Shown here: piece by piece, positions 17,178 through 25,372 of the stretch
Numbering within the stretch: position 1 is the first letter of the stretch
Layout of the letters: each line of letters starts with the position of its first letter
Source: Oceanobacillus oncorhynchi
GTDB lineage: Bacteria; Bacillota; Bacilli; Bacillales; Amphibacillaceae
NCBI RefSeq assembly: GCF_000821065.1
Contig: NZ_CDGG01000001.1
Coordinates: 2,356,001-2,420,000, forward strand
Direction of reading: 5' to 3'
Length of the DNA: 64,000 bases
The notes under the pieces: model-generated
What the model saw: only the letters and a program-made list of their open reading frames with translations
Databases searched by the model: none
Told to the model about the DNA's origin: nothing
Position numbers and translations under genes: made by a program

Positions 17178-19001
17178 ATGCAATTAAGAAATGATATTCG
17201 TAATATCGCAATTATTGCACACGTTGACCACGGGAAAACAACGTTAGTGGATCAGCTATTAAGATATTCTGGGACTTTTCGGGAAAACGAGCACGTAGAC
17301 GAACGTGCGATGGACTCTGGAGATATAGAACGTGAACGCGGGATTACAATCTTAGCGAAAAATACAGCTGTAAAATATAAAGATTCAACAATTAATATCC
17401 TTGATACACCAGGTCACGCCGACTTTGGCGGTGAAGTGGAACGTATTATGAAAATGGTTGATGGTGTTGCCTTAGTCGTGGACGCCTACGAAGGAACCAT
17501 GCCGCAAACACGTTTCGTATTAAAAAAAGCTTTAGAACAAAAACTGACACCAATTGTGGTATTAAATAAAGTTGACCGTCCAAATGCCAGACCGGCAGAG
17601 GTCGTTGACGAAGTATTAGATTTATTTATTGAATTAGGAGCGGACGATAACCAATTAGAATTCCCTGTTGTTTATGCATCTGCGTTAAATGGAACCTCCG
17701 GATTAGAGCCGGAAGATCAGCAGGAAACAATGGATCCAGTCTTTAATACCATTATGGAGCATATTCCGGCTCCAGTTGATACAAGAGAAGAGCCGTTACA
17801 GTTTCAAGTAACTTTACTGGATTATAATGACTATGTCGGCCGAATCGGAGTTGGACGTGTGGTCCGCGGTTCTATCAAGGTAGGACAGCAGGTTGTTGTA
17901 TTAAAAGAAGATGGATCACAAAAATCCTTCCGTGTTTCCAAATTATTTGGTTTCATTGGTTTAAAACGGGTTGAAATCCAAGAAGCTGTTTCTGGTGACA
18001 TCGTAGCTCTGGCTGGAATGGAAGACTTAAATGTCGGTGAAACGGTATGTCCGGCTGAGCATCCTGATCCGCTTCCATGGCTGCGTATTGATGAGCCGAC
18101 CCTGCAGATGACCTTTGTTGTAAACAACAGTCCATTTGCCGGAAAAGAAGGGAAGTATATTACGTCCCGCCGTATTGAAGAGCGTTTATTAAAAGAATTA
18201 GAAACCGATGTAAGCTTACGTGTGGAACCGACCAGTTCACCAGACGCCTGGACTGTTTCCGGACGCGGAGAGCTGCATTTGTCTATTCTTATTGAGAACA
18301 TGCGCCGTGAAGGCTATGAGCTTCAATTGTCTAAGCCGGAAGTAATCATCAAAGATATTGACGGTGTAAAATGTGAACCGATGGAGCGGGTCCAAGTAGA
18401 TGTTCCGGAAGAACACACAGGAGCAATTATGGAATCCTTAGGAGAACGTAAAGGCGAAATGCTTGATATGGCTAATCAAGGAAACGGACAAGTTCGTATT
18501 GAGTTTAAAGTGCCATCCCGCGGTCTTTTAGGATATACTACAGAATTTATGTCGCAGACACGCGGTTATGGTATTATTAACCATACCTTTGAGGCATACG
18601 AGCCTGTTATTAAAGGACAGGTCGGCGGCCGCCGTGAAGGTGTGCTAGTTGCATTGGAAAAAGGGAAAGCATCTACCTATGGAATCATGAACTTGGAGGA
18701 TCGCGGAGTTATCTTTATTACTCCCGGAACGGAAGTTTATGAAGGGATGATTGTCGGAGAGCATAATCGTGAGAATGACTTAACGGTTAATATCACAAAA
18801 GAAAAGCACTTAACTAACGTGCGTTCAGCTACAAAAGACCAGACATCCACTATCCGTAAGACAAGAGATATGTCTCTGGAGGAAGCCCTGCAATATTTAA
18901 GTGAGGATGAGTATTGTGAAGTAACACCAGAAACAATCCGTCTTCGTAAGAAAATCTTAAATAAAAACGAACGTGAAAAAGCAGCGAAAAAAAGTAAGTA
19001 A
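17178..19001 (+). CDS. typA: Ribosome-associated GTPase TypA/BipA
   Basis: Translational GTPase of the EF-G/LepA superfamily that helps 50S assembly and growth under cold and other stress. G1 is AHVDHGKTT (residues 14-22), the switch region includes RERGITI, G3 is DTPGHADFGGE and G4 is NKVDR; domain II, a domain III-like region (PSRGLLGYTTEFMSQTRG) and the TypA-specific C-terminus follow. Length 607 is standard. It is a single gene with its own promoter and a strong terminator. Confidence 0.97.
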   Translation: MQLRNDIRNIAIIAHVDHGKTTLVDQLLRYSGTFRENEHVDERAMDSGDIERERGITILAKNTAVKYKDSTINILDTPGHADFGGEVERIMKMVDGVALVVDAYEGTMPQTRFVLKKALEQKLTPIVVLNKVDRPNARPAEVVDEVLDLFIELGADDNQLEFPVVYASALNGTSGLEPEDQQETMDPVFNTIMEHIPAPVDTREEPLQFQVTLLDYNDYVGRIGVGRVVRGSIKVGQQVVVLKEDGSQKSFRVSKLFGFIGLKRVEIQEAVSGDIVALAGMEDLNVGETVCPAEHPDPLPWLRIDEPTLQMTFVVNNSPFAGKEGKYITSRRIEERLLKELETDVSLRVEPTSSPDAWTVSGRGELHLSILIENMRREGYELQLSKPEVIIKDIDGVKCEPMERVQVDVPEEHTGAIMESLGERKGEMLDMANQGNGQVRIEFKVPSRGLLGYTTEFMSQTRGYGIINHTFEAYEPVIKGQVGGRREGVLVALEKGKASTYGIMNLEDRGVIFITPGTEVYEGMIVGEHNRENDLTVNITKEKHLTNVRSATKDQTSTIRKTRDMSLEEALQYLSEDEYCEVTPETIRLRKKILNKNEREKAAKKSK

Positions 19002-19026
19002 TGAAGTGGAAGTACAAGCTGACAGA

Positions 19027-19077
19027 AAAGCCGGTTCGATTTTTACTAGAAATAGTAAGAATTGAACCGGCTTTTTT
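19027..19077 (+). terminator. Terminator of typA
   Basis: AAAAGCCGGTTC / GAACCGGCTTTTTT with further pairing toward the loop. Confidence 0.9.
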
Positions 19078-19160
19078 ATATTAGAGAAGTATATAATTTT
19101 TAACGCAGAAGAATTCCGAAGCTAACACCAAATTGAATGTAGTTTATCCCCATGGATTTT

Positions 19161-19209
19161 GATGAAGAACCGTCCATATAAACTCCCAAGGAGTGAAGTT
19201 TCGTTTTAT
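19161..19209 (+). repeat. Degenerate short copy C of the TTTAT repeat
   Basis: The right half (GTGAAGTTTCGTTTTAT) is well kept; the left half is diverged (GATGAAGAACCGTCCAT) and the left TTTAT is lost. 49 bp. It lies between typA and the class V aminotransferase gene. Confidence 0.6.
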
Positions 19210-19251
19210 GCCATCTAAATAGTCAGTCAGCATAGAAGAAAATATATATGA

Positions 19252-19311
19252 TTATAATTTATTTTGTATTGGAGTAAACGTATAAGAAGTACTACTATTA
19301 TAATTATAGAA
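19252..19311 (+). promoter_or_regulatory. Conserved promoter block, copy 1 (putative LysR target)
   Basis: This block aligns with 21919-21979: TTATAATTTATTTTGTATTGG then GAGT, a variable middle, and CTATTATAA-TATA at the -10 position. The two lie upstream of the two PLP-enzyme genes that flank the LysR gene, so they are probably bound by the same regulator. Confidence 0.55.
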
Positions 19312-19437
19312 AAAATATGTAAATTAAAGAGAAACAGCTGATAGCATATTATATAAGTTAAAGTCTTCCTGATTTGTATCGAAAAATTTCATTTGAAGCA
19401 GGCTTGTATCACCACTAAAAATTATTGGAGGGATAAA

Positions 19438-20733
19438 ATGGCGGGATTAACGAAGGGCAGATTATTTAGCAATGAATTATTAGAAGAAATTAGAGACAGG
19501 TTCGCCTATATTGATATGGATCCGTTGACACAGAAAAAGCGGGTGTTTTTAGACAATGCCGGCGGTTCTTTTCGGTTAAAAACTGCCAATCAGAAATTTG
19601 CTCAGTACGACTTGATGCCTGACCACCCTTTGCGCAATCATGACACAGCGAAATTTTTATTCGAAGTGGAGCAAAGAGGCATAGAAGATGCAAGAACGAT
19701 ATTTAATGCAAAGCAGGGGAGTATTGCCACTTACTTTACTGCGTCTCAAGCAATGTTTGCAGCAACCGGTGTCATTGCGGAAAATATAGAGGGAAGCAAT
19801 ATTGTGACAACGGAATTAGAGCATCCGTCCGCTTATGATGCTGCCAAGTTTTATGCAAATAAGCTGGGAAAAGAATTTCGTGTAGCTAAAACAAACCGGG
19901 TAACTGGAGGTGTGGATGTTGCGGAAATCACCAGACTGATTGATGAGAATACAAGCTTTTTAAGTGTGATTTATGCATCTAATATTTCAGGTACGATTTT
20001 AGATATTGAAATGATTGTAAAGGAAGCCAGGAAAATCAAGCCGGATTTATACATTATCGTCGACGCTGTGCAGCATGCTCCGCACGGTATCATTGATATC
20101 GAAAAAACCCCTGTAGATGCGATTAACTTTGCACCATATAAATTTTTCGGGGTAAGAGGAAGCGGTTTTGCATATATTTCCCAAAGGGCAGCAGCGCTTC
20201 CGCATCAACGTTTAGCTGGAAAGGATGACAGTGATCTGCAGCTGGGAAGCTCCACACCGGGTCATTTTGCTTCTCTTAGCGAAATTGTCGATTATGTCTG
20301 CTGGATAGGGAGTAAATTTTCGGAGAAACAGGATAGAAGAAGGCTGTATGAGGAAGGAATGACACGGATCGCTTTACATGAAAGAGCATTGCTGGAAGCG
20401 ATACTTCATGGCACAGATAAAGTAAAAGGATTAAGAAATATCCCTGGCGTTACCGTCCATTTAGATGATGAAGATTTATCTAAGAGGGATCTGATTATCG
20501 GAATAACAATTGATCACTTAGATTATCAAGAGGCTGTTCGACAATATGAAGCGGAGCATATTGTGGTTTATGAGCGTGCTGCTTCCAGTATTTATTCTAA
20601 AAGAATGTTAGAGTCTTTTGATCTCGACGGTGTTGTAAGGGTATCTCCCCTACACTGCAATAGTGTGGAGGAAATAGAAGCATTTCTGCGTGTTACACAA
20701 AAAATAGCGGAAAGAGTTAAAACAGTAAGTTAA
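19438..20733 (+). CDS. Class V aminotransferase-fold PLP enzyme
   Basis: Fold-type I PLP enzyme of the cysteine desulfurase/isopenicillin-N epimerase group, 431 residues. The PLP-contacting Asp is in IIVDAVQHAPHG and the Schiff-base Lys in NFAPYKFFGVRGSG. I do not see the desulfurase persulfide Cys loop, so a lyase, epimerase or aminotransferase role is more likely than sulfur transfer. The ATG at 19438 behind TTGGAGGG is chosen over 19393. Its promoter block is shared with the second PLP enzyme at 22038, suggesting a joint pathway. Confidence 0.8.
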   Translation: MAGLTKGRLFSNELLEEIRDRFAYIDMDPLTQKKRVFLDNAGGSFRLKTANQKFAQYDLMPDHPLRNHDTAKFLFEVEQRGIEDARTIFNAKQGSIATYFTASQAMFAATGVIAENIEGSNIVTTELEHPSAYDAAKFYANKLGKEFRVAKTNRVTGGVDVAEITRLIDENTSFLSVIYASNISGTILDIEMIVKEARKIKPDLYIIVDAVQHAPHGIIDIEKTPVDAINFAPYKFFGVRGSGFAYISQRAAALPHQRLAGKDDSDLQLGSSTPGHFASLSEIVDYVCWIGSKFSEKQDRRRLYEEGMTRIALHERALLEAILHGTDKVKGLRNIPGVTVHLDDEDLSKRDLIIGITIDHLDYQEAVRQYEAEHIVVYERAASSIYSKRMLESFDLDGVVRVSPLHCNSVEEIEAFLRVTQKIAERVKTVS

Positions 20734-20762
20734 CAATTAAATTTTTGCTTGGTGCTCCTCAT

Positions 20763-20912
20763 TCAAGTAAGTGATTCTTTATTTATGGCAGTATGAGTGT
20801 CCGCCATTTCCCCTGCTGAGCAGAAGGGAAAAACGGTCACTCCTTTTCCTGCTTCATGTAAATCTGAAATACTTGCTTCCCAGCGCTCTGCAAAATCATT
20901 TTTTACAGCGTA
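20763..20912 (-). pseudogene. Possible C-terminal remnant of an unidentified gene
   Basis: Fifty codons open on the minus strand with no start codon, an upstream in-frame stop, and a protein-like composition (includes DLHEAGKGVTVFPFCSAGEM). It looks like the end of a lost gene just downstream of the LysR gene. I could not assign a family; it may be chance. Confidence 0.3.
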
Positions 20913-20919
20913 TTAAAAC

Positions 20920-21876
20920 TCACAGATGATCGATTTTTTTCTCCTTGATAAATGAAATAAAATCTGTGCCGACTTTCGGAAGCGGCTGTGTTTTTTTATA
21001 ATACAGCATAATATTTTGACGGGCGTTGTCATCATCAATTTTGTAAAAGCATAATTTATTGGTTGCTTCTAAGTAATGCGTGACGCTGGCCCGAACGAAA
21101 GCGATTCCCTTTTCATTACTGGCAATGTAATAGGAAGTCAGCATCTGGTCAAGGTACATGGATATGGTTGGTGTGAAACCGGCATTTCTACACATTTTTA
21201 AACTTCGCTGGTTTAGGTCATTCCCTTTTTTTAATAGCAGGAAATCTTCCTTCTGAAATTCTTTCAGGTTTATCTTAGGATATCGTTCACTTAAATAGTT
21301 TCCATTAGCTATATTTTGAAAGGTGATTTGATAGTTACGAAGCTTATTATTTATTTCATAGCTTGAAGGCACTGCCAGTAAAATATGTTCTTCCGCCCAG
21401 ACAAAGGAATCAAACATTTTAGAAATGTCCTTTTTCTCGACATCGATTATCATATCAACAATCCCTGTGCGCAGACATTTTATCAGATCATCCGCATTGG
21501 CTTCCAGAAGATTTACCTTATAATCGGGATATTCTTCCTTAAACTCTTGAGCGATTTTCGGCAGGATATGTGTGCAAAAGAAGGATGCGCCTCCAACACT
21601 GATGGTACCTTGATTATCCTCTGCTAAGTGATTAAAATAACTCCTCATTTCTTTTTCAATGTTCATAATAGTCTCGATGGATTCAATATAATATTCTCCA
21701 GCCTTTGTTAATTGGATGGGATTGCTGCTTCTATCGAAAATAGGAAGACCTATCTCTTCTTCCACTTTTTTAATCGTTGCACTGAGTGCCGGCTGAGAAA
21801 TATATAATTCGCCGGCAGCTTTCGAAAAGCTCTTATTTAAATATACTGCATATACATATTCCATATTTTTCAGCAT
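20920..21876 (-). CDS. LysR-family transcriptional regulator
   Basis: N-terminal winged helix-turn-helix (YAVYLNKSFSKAAGELYISQ, then PALSATIKKVEEEIG), residues about 1-62, then a periplasmic-binding-protein-like effector domain. 318 residues from the ATG at 21876, which has TGAGGAGG 6 nt upstream; the ATG at 21891 overlaps that site. Divergent from the aminotransferase at 22038, so it most likely controls that operon and, from the shared block, also the gene at 19438. Confidence 0.9.
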   Translation of the reverse strand: MLKNMEYVYAVYLNKSFSKAAGELYISQPALSATIKKVEEEIGLPIFDRSSNPIQLTKAGEYYIESIETIMNIEKEMRSYFNHLAEDNQGTISVGGASFFCTHILPKIAQEFKEEYPDYKVNLLEANADDLIKCLRTGIVDMIIDVEKKDISKMFDSFVWAEEHILLAVPSSYEINNKLRNYQITFQNIANGNYLSERYPKINLKEFQKEDFLLLKKGNDLNQRSLKMCRNAGFTPTISMYLDQMLTSYYIASNEKGIAFVRASVTHYLEATNKLCFYKIDDDNARQNIMLYYKKTQPLPKVGTDFISFIKEKKIDHL

Positions 21877-21918
21877 TTCATTCCTCCTCAAATTATGTAT
21901 AGAGAAATACCTATAGTG

Positions 21919-21979
21919 TTATAAATTATTTCGTATTGGAGTTCGTATTTAAGATGGGATACTATTATAACTATAATGA
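21919..21979 (+). promoter_or_regulatory. Conserved promoter block, copy 2 (putative LysR target)
   Basis: Counterpart of 19252-19311 in the divergent promoter between the LysR gene and the aminotransferase gene. TTATAAATTATTTCGTATTGG and ACTATTATAACTATAAT are shared almost base for base; the spacing differs by about 2 bp in the middle. Confidence 0.6.
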
Positions 21980-22037
21980 ATTTGCAGATATTTTGTAAAG
22001 GTATACTATTTTTCAATTATAGAAAAGAGGGTTAATC

Positions 22038-23264
22038 ATGGATTTGATAGAAGAAAAGTTTTTAAAGCTTGGTGCGGAATATGCTCCTGGTCAAGAAGGA
22101 CGCCAGAAAACGAATGAAATCGATGTTCCTTTTGAGAAAATTCCCGGTAGGCCGGTGGACTTTTCACATGGGGATGTGGATGCTTTTCAACCAATTCCGG
22201 GCTCTTTAGATGCCTTTGTGGAAGGAGTTCATCTTGGAGGGAAGCAGGCCTACACAGAATATCGCGGGGGGATGGATATCCGGGAGAAGCTAGCTGAAAA
22301 GCTTGCTGATTTTACGAACACAAGCATTGACCCGGATCAACATGTTATCCTAACACCTGGAACCCAAGGAGCATTATTTCTAGCAATGGGATCAACGGTG
22401 GCCAGAGGAGATAAGGTTGCTATTGTAGAACCGGACTATTTTGCCAATCGGAAGCTTGTTGAATTTTTTGATGGGGAAGTCGTTCCTGTCCAGCTGGATT
22501 ATTACAAAACAGACACATCAGCCGGTTTAGAGCTAACGCAGCTGGAGGATGCTTTTCAATCAGGAGTAAAACTCTTTTTGTTCTCTAATCCAAATAATCC
22601 GACGGGTGTTATTTATTCCCGGGATGAAATTCAGGAGATTGCCGGTTTAGCAGAGCAATACGGGGCAACCGTGATTGTTGATCAACTCTACTCGCGGCAA
22701 ATTTTTGAAGGAAGGACGTATACTCATTTATGTGCGGAGAACCGGATTGATCGAGAAAATGTCATTACGATTATGGGACCTTCTAAAACAGAATCACTTA
22801 GCGGATACAGGTTAGGGGTCGCTTTTGGATCGGAAAAAATGATTAACCGAATGGAAAAACTGCAGGCTATTGTATCATTGCGCGCTGGCGGATATAATCA
22901 GGCCGTCTTGAAAACATGGTTTTCTGAACCGGCAGGCTGGATGGAGGAGCGAATTAAAGCGCATCAGGCAATCCGTGATGACCTGGTCGCCCAAATACGT
23001 GCAGCTGAGGGGTTTCAGGTAAGAGCGACAGAAGCGGGCAGTTATTTATTCCCGAGAATTCCGGAACTGGGTATTTCAATCAATGAGTTTGTGAAAGCAC
23101 TTCGTCTTCAGGCTGGTGTGACCGTAACACCAGGAAAGGAATTCGGTCCACAATTCGGTGACAGCTTTCGGATAAATTTTTCACAGGATCATCAAGCGGC
23201 GGTAGAAGCAATGGAACGTGTTATCCAAGTAGTGGAGGCGTATCGAAATGCATCCATCAAATGA
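22038..23264 (+). CDS. Class I/II PLP-dependent aminotransferase
   Basis: Aspartate-aminotransferase-fold enzyme, 408 residues. Typical motifs are SNPNNPTGV, the PLP Asp/Tyr region IVDQLYSRQIFEG, and the Schiff-base Lys in GPSKTESLSGYRLG. The amino donor cannot be read from sequence. AGAGGG precedes the ATG. The next reading frame (a RidA protein, now broken) overlaps its end by 17 bp, a sign of translational coupling: RidA proteins remove reactive enamines released by PLP enzymes. Confidence 0.88.
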   Translation: MDLIEEKFLKLGAEYAPGQEGRQKTNEIDVPFEKIPGRPVDFSHGDVDAFQPIPGSLDAFVEGVHLGGKQAYTEYRGGMDIREKLAEKLADFTNTSIDPDQHVILTPGTQGALFLAMGSTVARGDKVAIVEPDYFANRKLVEFFDGEVVPVQLDYYKTDTSAGLELTQLEDAFQSGVKLFLFSNPNNPTGVIYSRDEIQEIAGLAEQYGATVIVDQLYSRQIFEGRTYTHLCAENRIDRENVITIMGPSKTESLSGYRLGVAFGSEKMINRMEKLQAIVSLRAGGYNQAVLKTWFSEPAGWMEERIKAHQAIRDDLVAQIRAAEGFQVRATEAGSYLFPRIPELGISINEFVKALRLQAGVTVTPGKEFGPQFGDSFRINFSQDHQAAVEAMERVIQVVEAYRNASIK

Positions 23265-23839
23265 AGGGAATAATCTGATTCCACAGGGGAAATACCTTCC
23301 TGCATCCCGGTTTGGAAATATTATTTATACAGCCGGGATGACACCAAGAAAGAATGGTGTGCTGCTTCAGAGCGGAAAAGTTATTGCAGCAGAGCCTGTA
23401 TCAACCTATTATCCAGCAGTCAGACAAGCAGCTGCAAATGCCTTAACTGCTGCTGTAAACACACTTATGGAGGGAGAACAACTCATGCAGATATTATCAC
23501 TCACCGTTTATCACGGAGAACCGTCCGTAAAACTCCCGCCTCAAAATAAAGCGTAAAAATAAATTTATTTAGGCGGGAGATAACGGACGCTAGCTCCCTG
23601 AATCACTCAACTAACATTCAGTGGGAGAAGAACAAAAACTCCCACTGAATGAAGTTTCGTTTTATGTGAATGCAGAGGAAACATTTCAATCCCATTCAAG
23701 TCTGGCAAATGCTGCTTCCGAATATTTATCTGAACAATTGGGGGAGGCGGGGATAGGCAGCAGGGCAGCAATTGGTGTATCCTCGTTACCGGGAAATGCA
23801 CCTGTTGAAATTCAATTGGTTGCTGGAGTGAGCTTATAA
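23248..23839 (+). pseudogene. RidA-family gene interrupted by the 154-bp repeat
   Basis: The 5' part encodes a RidA/YjgF-type protein (PASRFGNIIYTAGMTPRKNG, ANALTAAVNTLM, ILSLTVY), whose normal role is to hydrolyse 2-aminoacrylate-type imines. The 154-bp element then enters after LTVY. The rest of the protein resumes after it as YVNAEETFQ through GNAPVEIQLVAGVSL. Removing the insert and one TTTAT restores a continuous frame. Since 154 is not a multiple of three, the gene is frameshifted; at best it makes a chimeric 102-residue protein lacking the C-terminal third. Confidence 0.88.
23512..23665 (+). mobile_element. 154-bp hairpin-rich mobile repeat, long copy 2
   Basis: One base different from copy 1 (3678-3831). 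TTTAT precedes it at 23507-23511 and ends it at 23661-23665. The interrupted gene needs only one TTTAT, so insertion either duplicated the pentamer or targeted it. It encodes no protein and must have been moved by an enzyme encoded elsewhere. Confidence 0.88.
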
Positions 23840-23880
23840 AGAATATACTGGAATTGTTAATTAGAGCAAGCTAAAAAATG

Positions 23881-23918
23881 AATGTAACTTGATGAAATCT
23901 CCTTTATCGAGTTACATT
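23881..23918 (+). terminator. Hairpin after the ridA pseudogene
   Basis: Arms AATGTAACTTGAT / ATCGAGTTACATT, 12-nt loop. The trailing T-run is short, so terminator strength is uncertain. Confidence 0.5.
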
Positions 23919-23930
23919 TAAAGTCAAAAA

Positions 23931-23944
23931 TGAAAACGCTTTAA
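23931..23944 (+). promoter_or_regulatory. Near-consensus CcpA (cre) site before the pxp operon
   Basis: TGAAAACGCTTTAA differs from the cre consensus TGAAAACGCTTTCA at one position. It suggests catabolite repression of the 5-oxoproline operon. Elsewhere in 23840-24152 there is a possible long-range hairpin (GGATGAC / GTCATCC) but no gene. Confidence 0.4.
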
Positions 23945-24152
23945 TTAACGAGGTTAAATGAAATGATGACGGGTGGATGACATCGAAGCAGAAAAGGTTG
24001 AAAAACAAAACTAGACTTGCTTACACTTATTTCAGTCATCCATCGTACGCTTCTTCGGATTGTAGCAAAGCTAACGATGAAATACTGCCAAAATCAGCCT
24101 TTTTTAAAATCTGAAAGTTTGTTTAAACATCATAAACAATGGGGGAGTTACC

Positions 24153-25358
24153 ATGAAAAAGATTTTATTAAGGTTAAAGAATGTCGGTCCAGGCGCTATT
24201 GTAGCAGCTGCTATTATCGGGCCGGGAACGATAACAACAGCCAGTCAGGTTGGTGCCCAATTCGGTTTTATCTTGATTTGGTCCTTGCTGTTCTCCGTTA
24301 TTGCTACCATGGTCTTGCAGGAAATGACCACCCGCTTAGGAATTGTTACAAGAAAAGATTTGGGCACAGCTTTTAGAGAACAGTTTGAAAATCCTTTATT
24401 AAGGGTGTTGACAATCATATTAGTTGTCGCTGCTATTGGAGTCGGCAACGCAGCTTATGAGACAGGCAATATCGTCGGCGGTGCCATCGGTCTGACCACC
24501 TTAACAGGTTTCCCTATCCAGACATGGGGCGTAATTATCGGTATTTCAGCCGGGTTGCTGCTCTGGTTTGGCACATACAAAATACTTGAAAAAGTTTTCA
24601 TTGTATTAATTGGTTTAATGGTACTCAGTTTTTTTATTACGGCAATTGTAGTTAAACCTGATTTATCGGCTATTTTTGAAGGTGCATTTATACCGACAAT
24701 TCCGGATGGCGCTATTATCCTAGTGATTTCCTTAATCGGTACAACGATTGTTCCGTATACGCTTTTTTTGCAGTCAGCAACGGTTCAGGAGCGGTGGAAG
24801 GATAAAAGCGGGATAGGGGAAAGCCGGTTCGACATTGTTACATCGCTGATTGTGGTCGGTATTGTTACGGCCTCGATTGTAATCACTGCCGCAATGGCTT
24901 TTCCTCTTGGCACAACAATTGATAATCCAGCTGAAATGGCTATTCAATTAGAGCCGCTGCTTGGTTCTTGGGCAAAATATGTATTCTCGATTGGTATTTT
25001 TGCTGCAGGTGTTACATCAACGATGACGGCGCCACTAGGAGCAGCCTATGCTATTTCAGGCGTTTTTGGCTGGGACAGGAATTTAAAATCCATGAAATTC
25101 AGAGCCATTTGGATGGTTATTATTTTAATTGGAATCATTTTTTCAGGTTTGGGATACAGTCCGATTGAAATTATTGTGTTTTCTCAATATGCAAATGGCT
25201 TAATTTTGCCTGTTATCGTTCTATTTTTGTTGTTTGTCATGAACAACCGCCGAATGCTGGCCGAGAACGTCAACAAGCTATGGATAAATATTGCAGGCTG
25301 GGTTGTATTTGCCATTACGGTACTTTTGGCTTTATTATCATTTAATATAATAGGTTAG
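24153..25358 (+). CDS. Nramp-family transporter (YcsG-like)
   Basis: A 401-residue membrane protein with 11 or so helices of the Nramp (LeuT) fold. It starts with the family motif GPGAIVAAAIIGPGTITTAS; the classical metal-binding DPGN is replaced by GPGT, which argues against simple Mn/Fe transport. In B. subtilis the equivalent YcsG sits in the kip/pxp operon. Transport of an organic substrate of the operon, perhaps 5-oxoproline, is a reasonable inference. Good GGGGGAG site; pxpB follows after 14 bp. Confidence 0.82.
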   Translation: MKKILLRLKNVGPGAIVAAAIIGPGTITTASQVGAQFGFILIWSLLFSVIATMVLQEMTTRLGIVTRKDLGTAFREQFENPLLRVLTIILVVAAIGVGNAAYETGNIVGGAIGLTTLTGFPIQTWGVIIGISAGLLLWFGTYKILEKVFIVLIGLMVLSFFITAIVVKPDLSAIFEGAFIPTIPDGAIILVISLIGTTIVPYTLFLQSATVQERWKDKSGIGESRFDIVTSLIVVGIVTASIVITAAMAFPLGTTIDNPAEMAIQLEPLLGSWAKYVFSIGIFAAGVTSTMTAPLGAAYAISGVFGWDRNLKSMKFRAIWMVIILIGIIFSGLGYSPIEIIVFSQYANGLILPVIVLFLLFVMNNRRMLAENVNKLWINIAGWVVFAITVLLALLSFNIIG

Positions 25359-25372
25359 CTGGAGGAATTGCT

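Noticed and set aside
17831-18301. 156-codon minus-strand frame opposite typA
   Set aside because: Shadow of typA with biased codon use; no promoter or ribosome-binding site.
19438-20733. Assigning the class V enzyme as a cysteine desulfurase (SufS/NifS)
   Set aside because: The persulfide Cys loop is not evident and no suf/isc genes are nearby.
3625-23839. CRISPR array made of the hairpin repeats
   Set aside because: Copies are dispersed, of two lengths, with no regular spacers and no cas genes.
24017-24376. 119-codon frame overlapping the start of the Nramp gene
   Set aside because: Its first half is non-coding in style and its second half is an out-of-frame reading of the transporter.
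24153-25358. Calling the Nramp protein a manganese transporter (MntH)
   Set aside because: DPGN is replaced by GPGT and the operon context is 5-oxoprolinase, as for YcsG.
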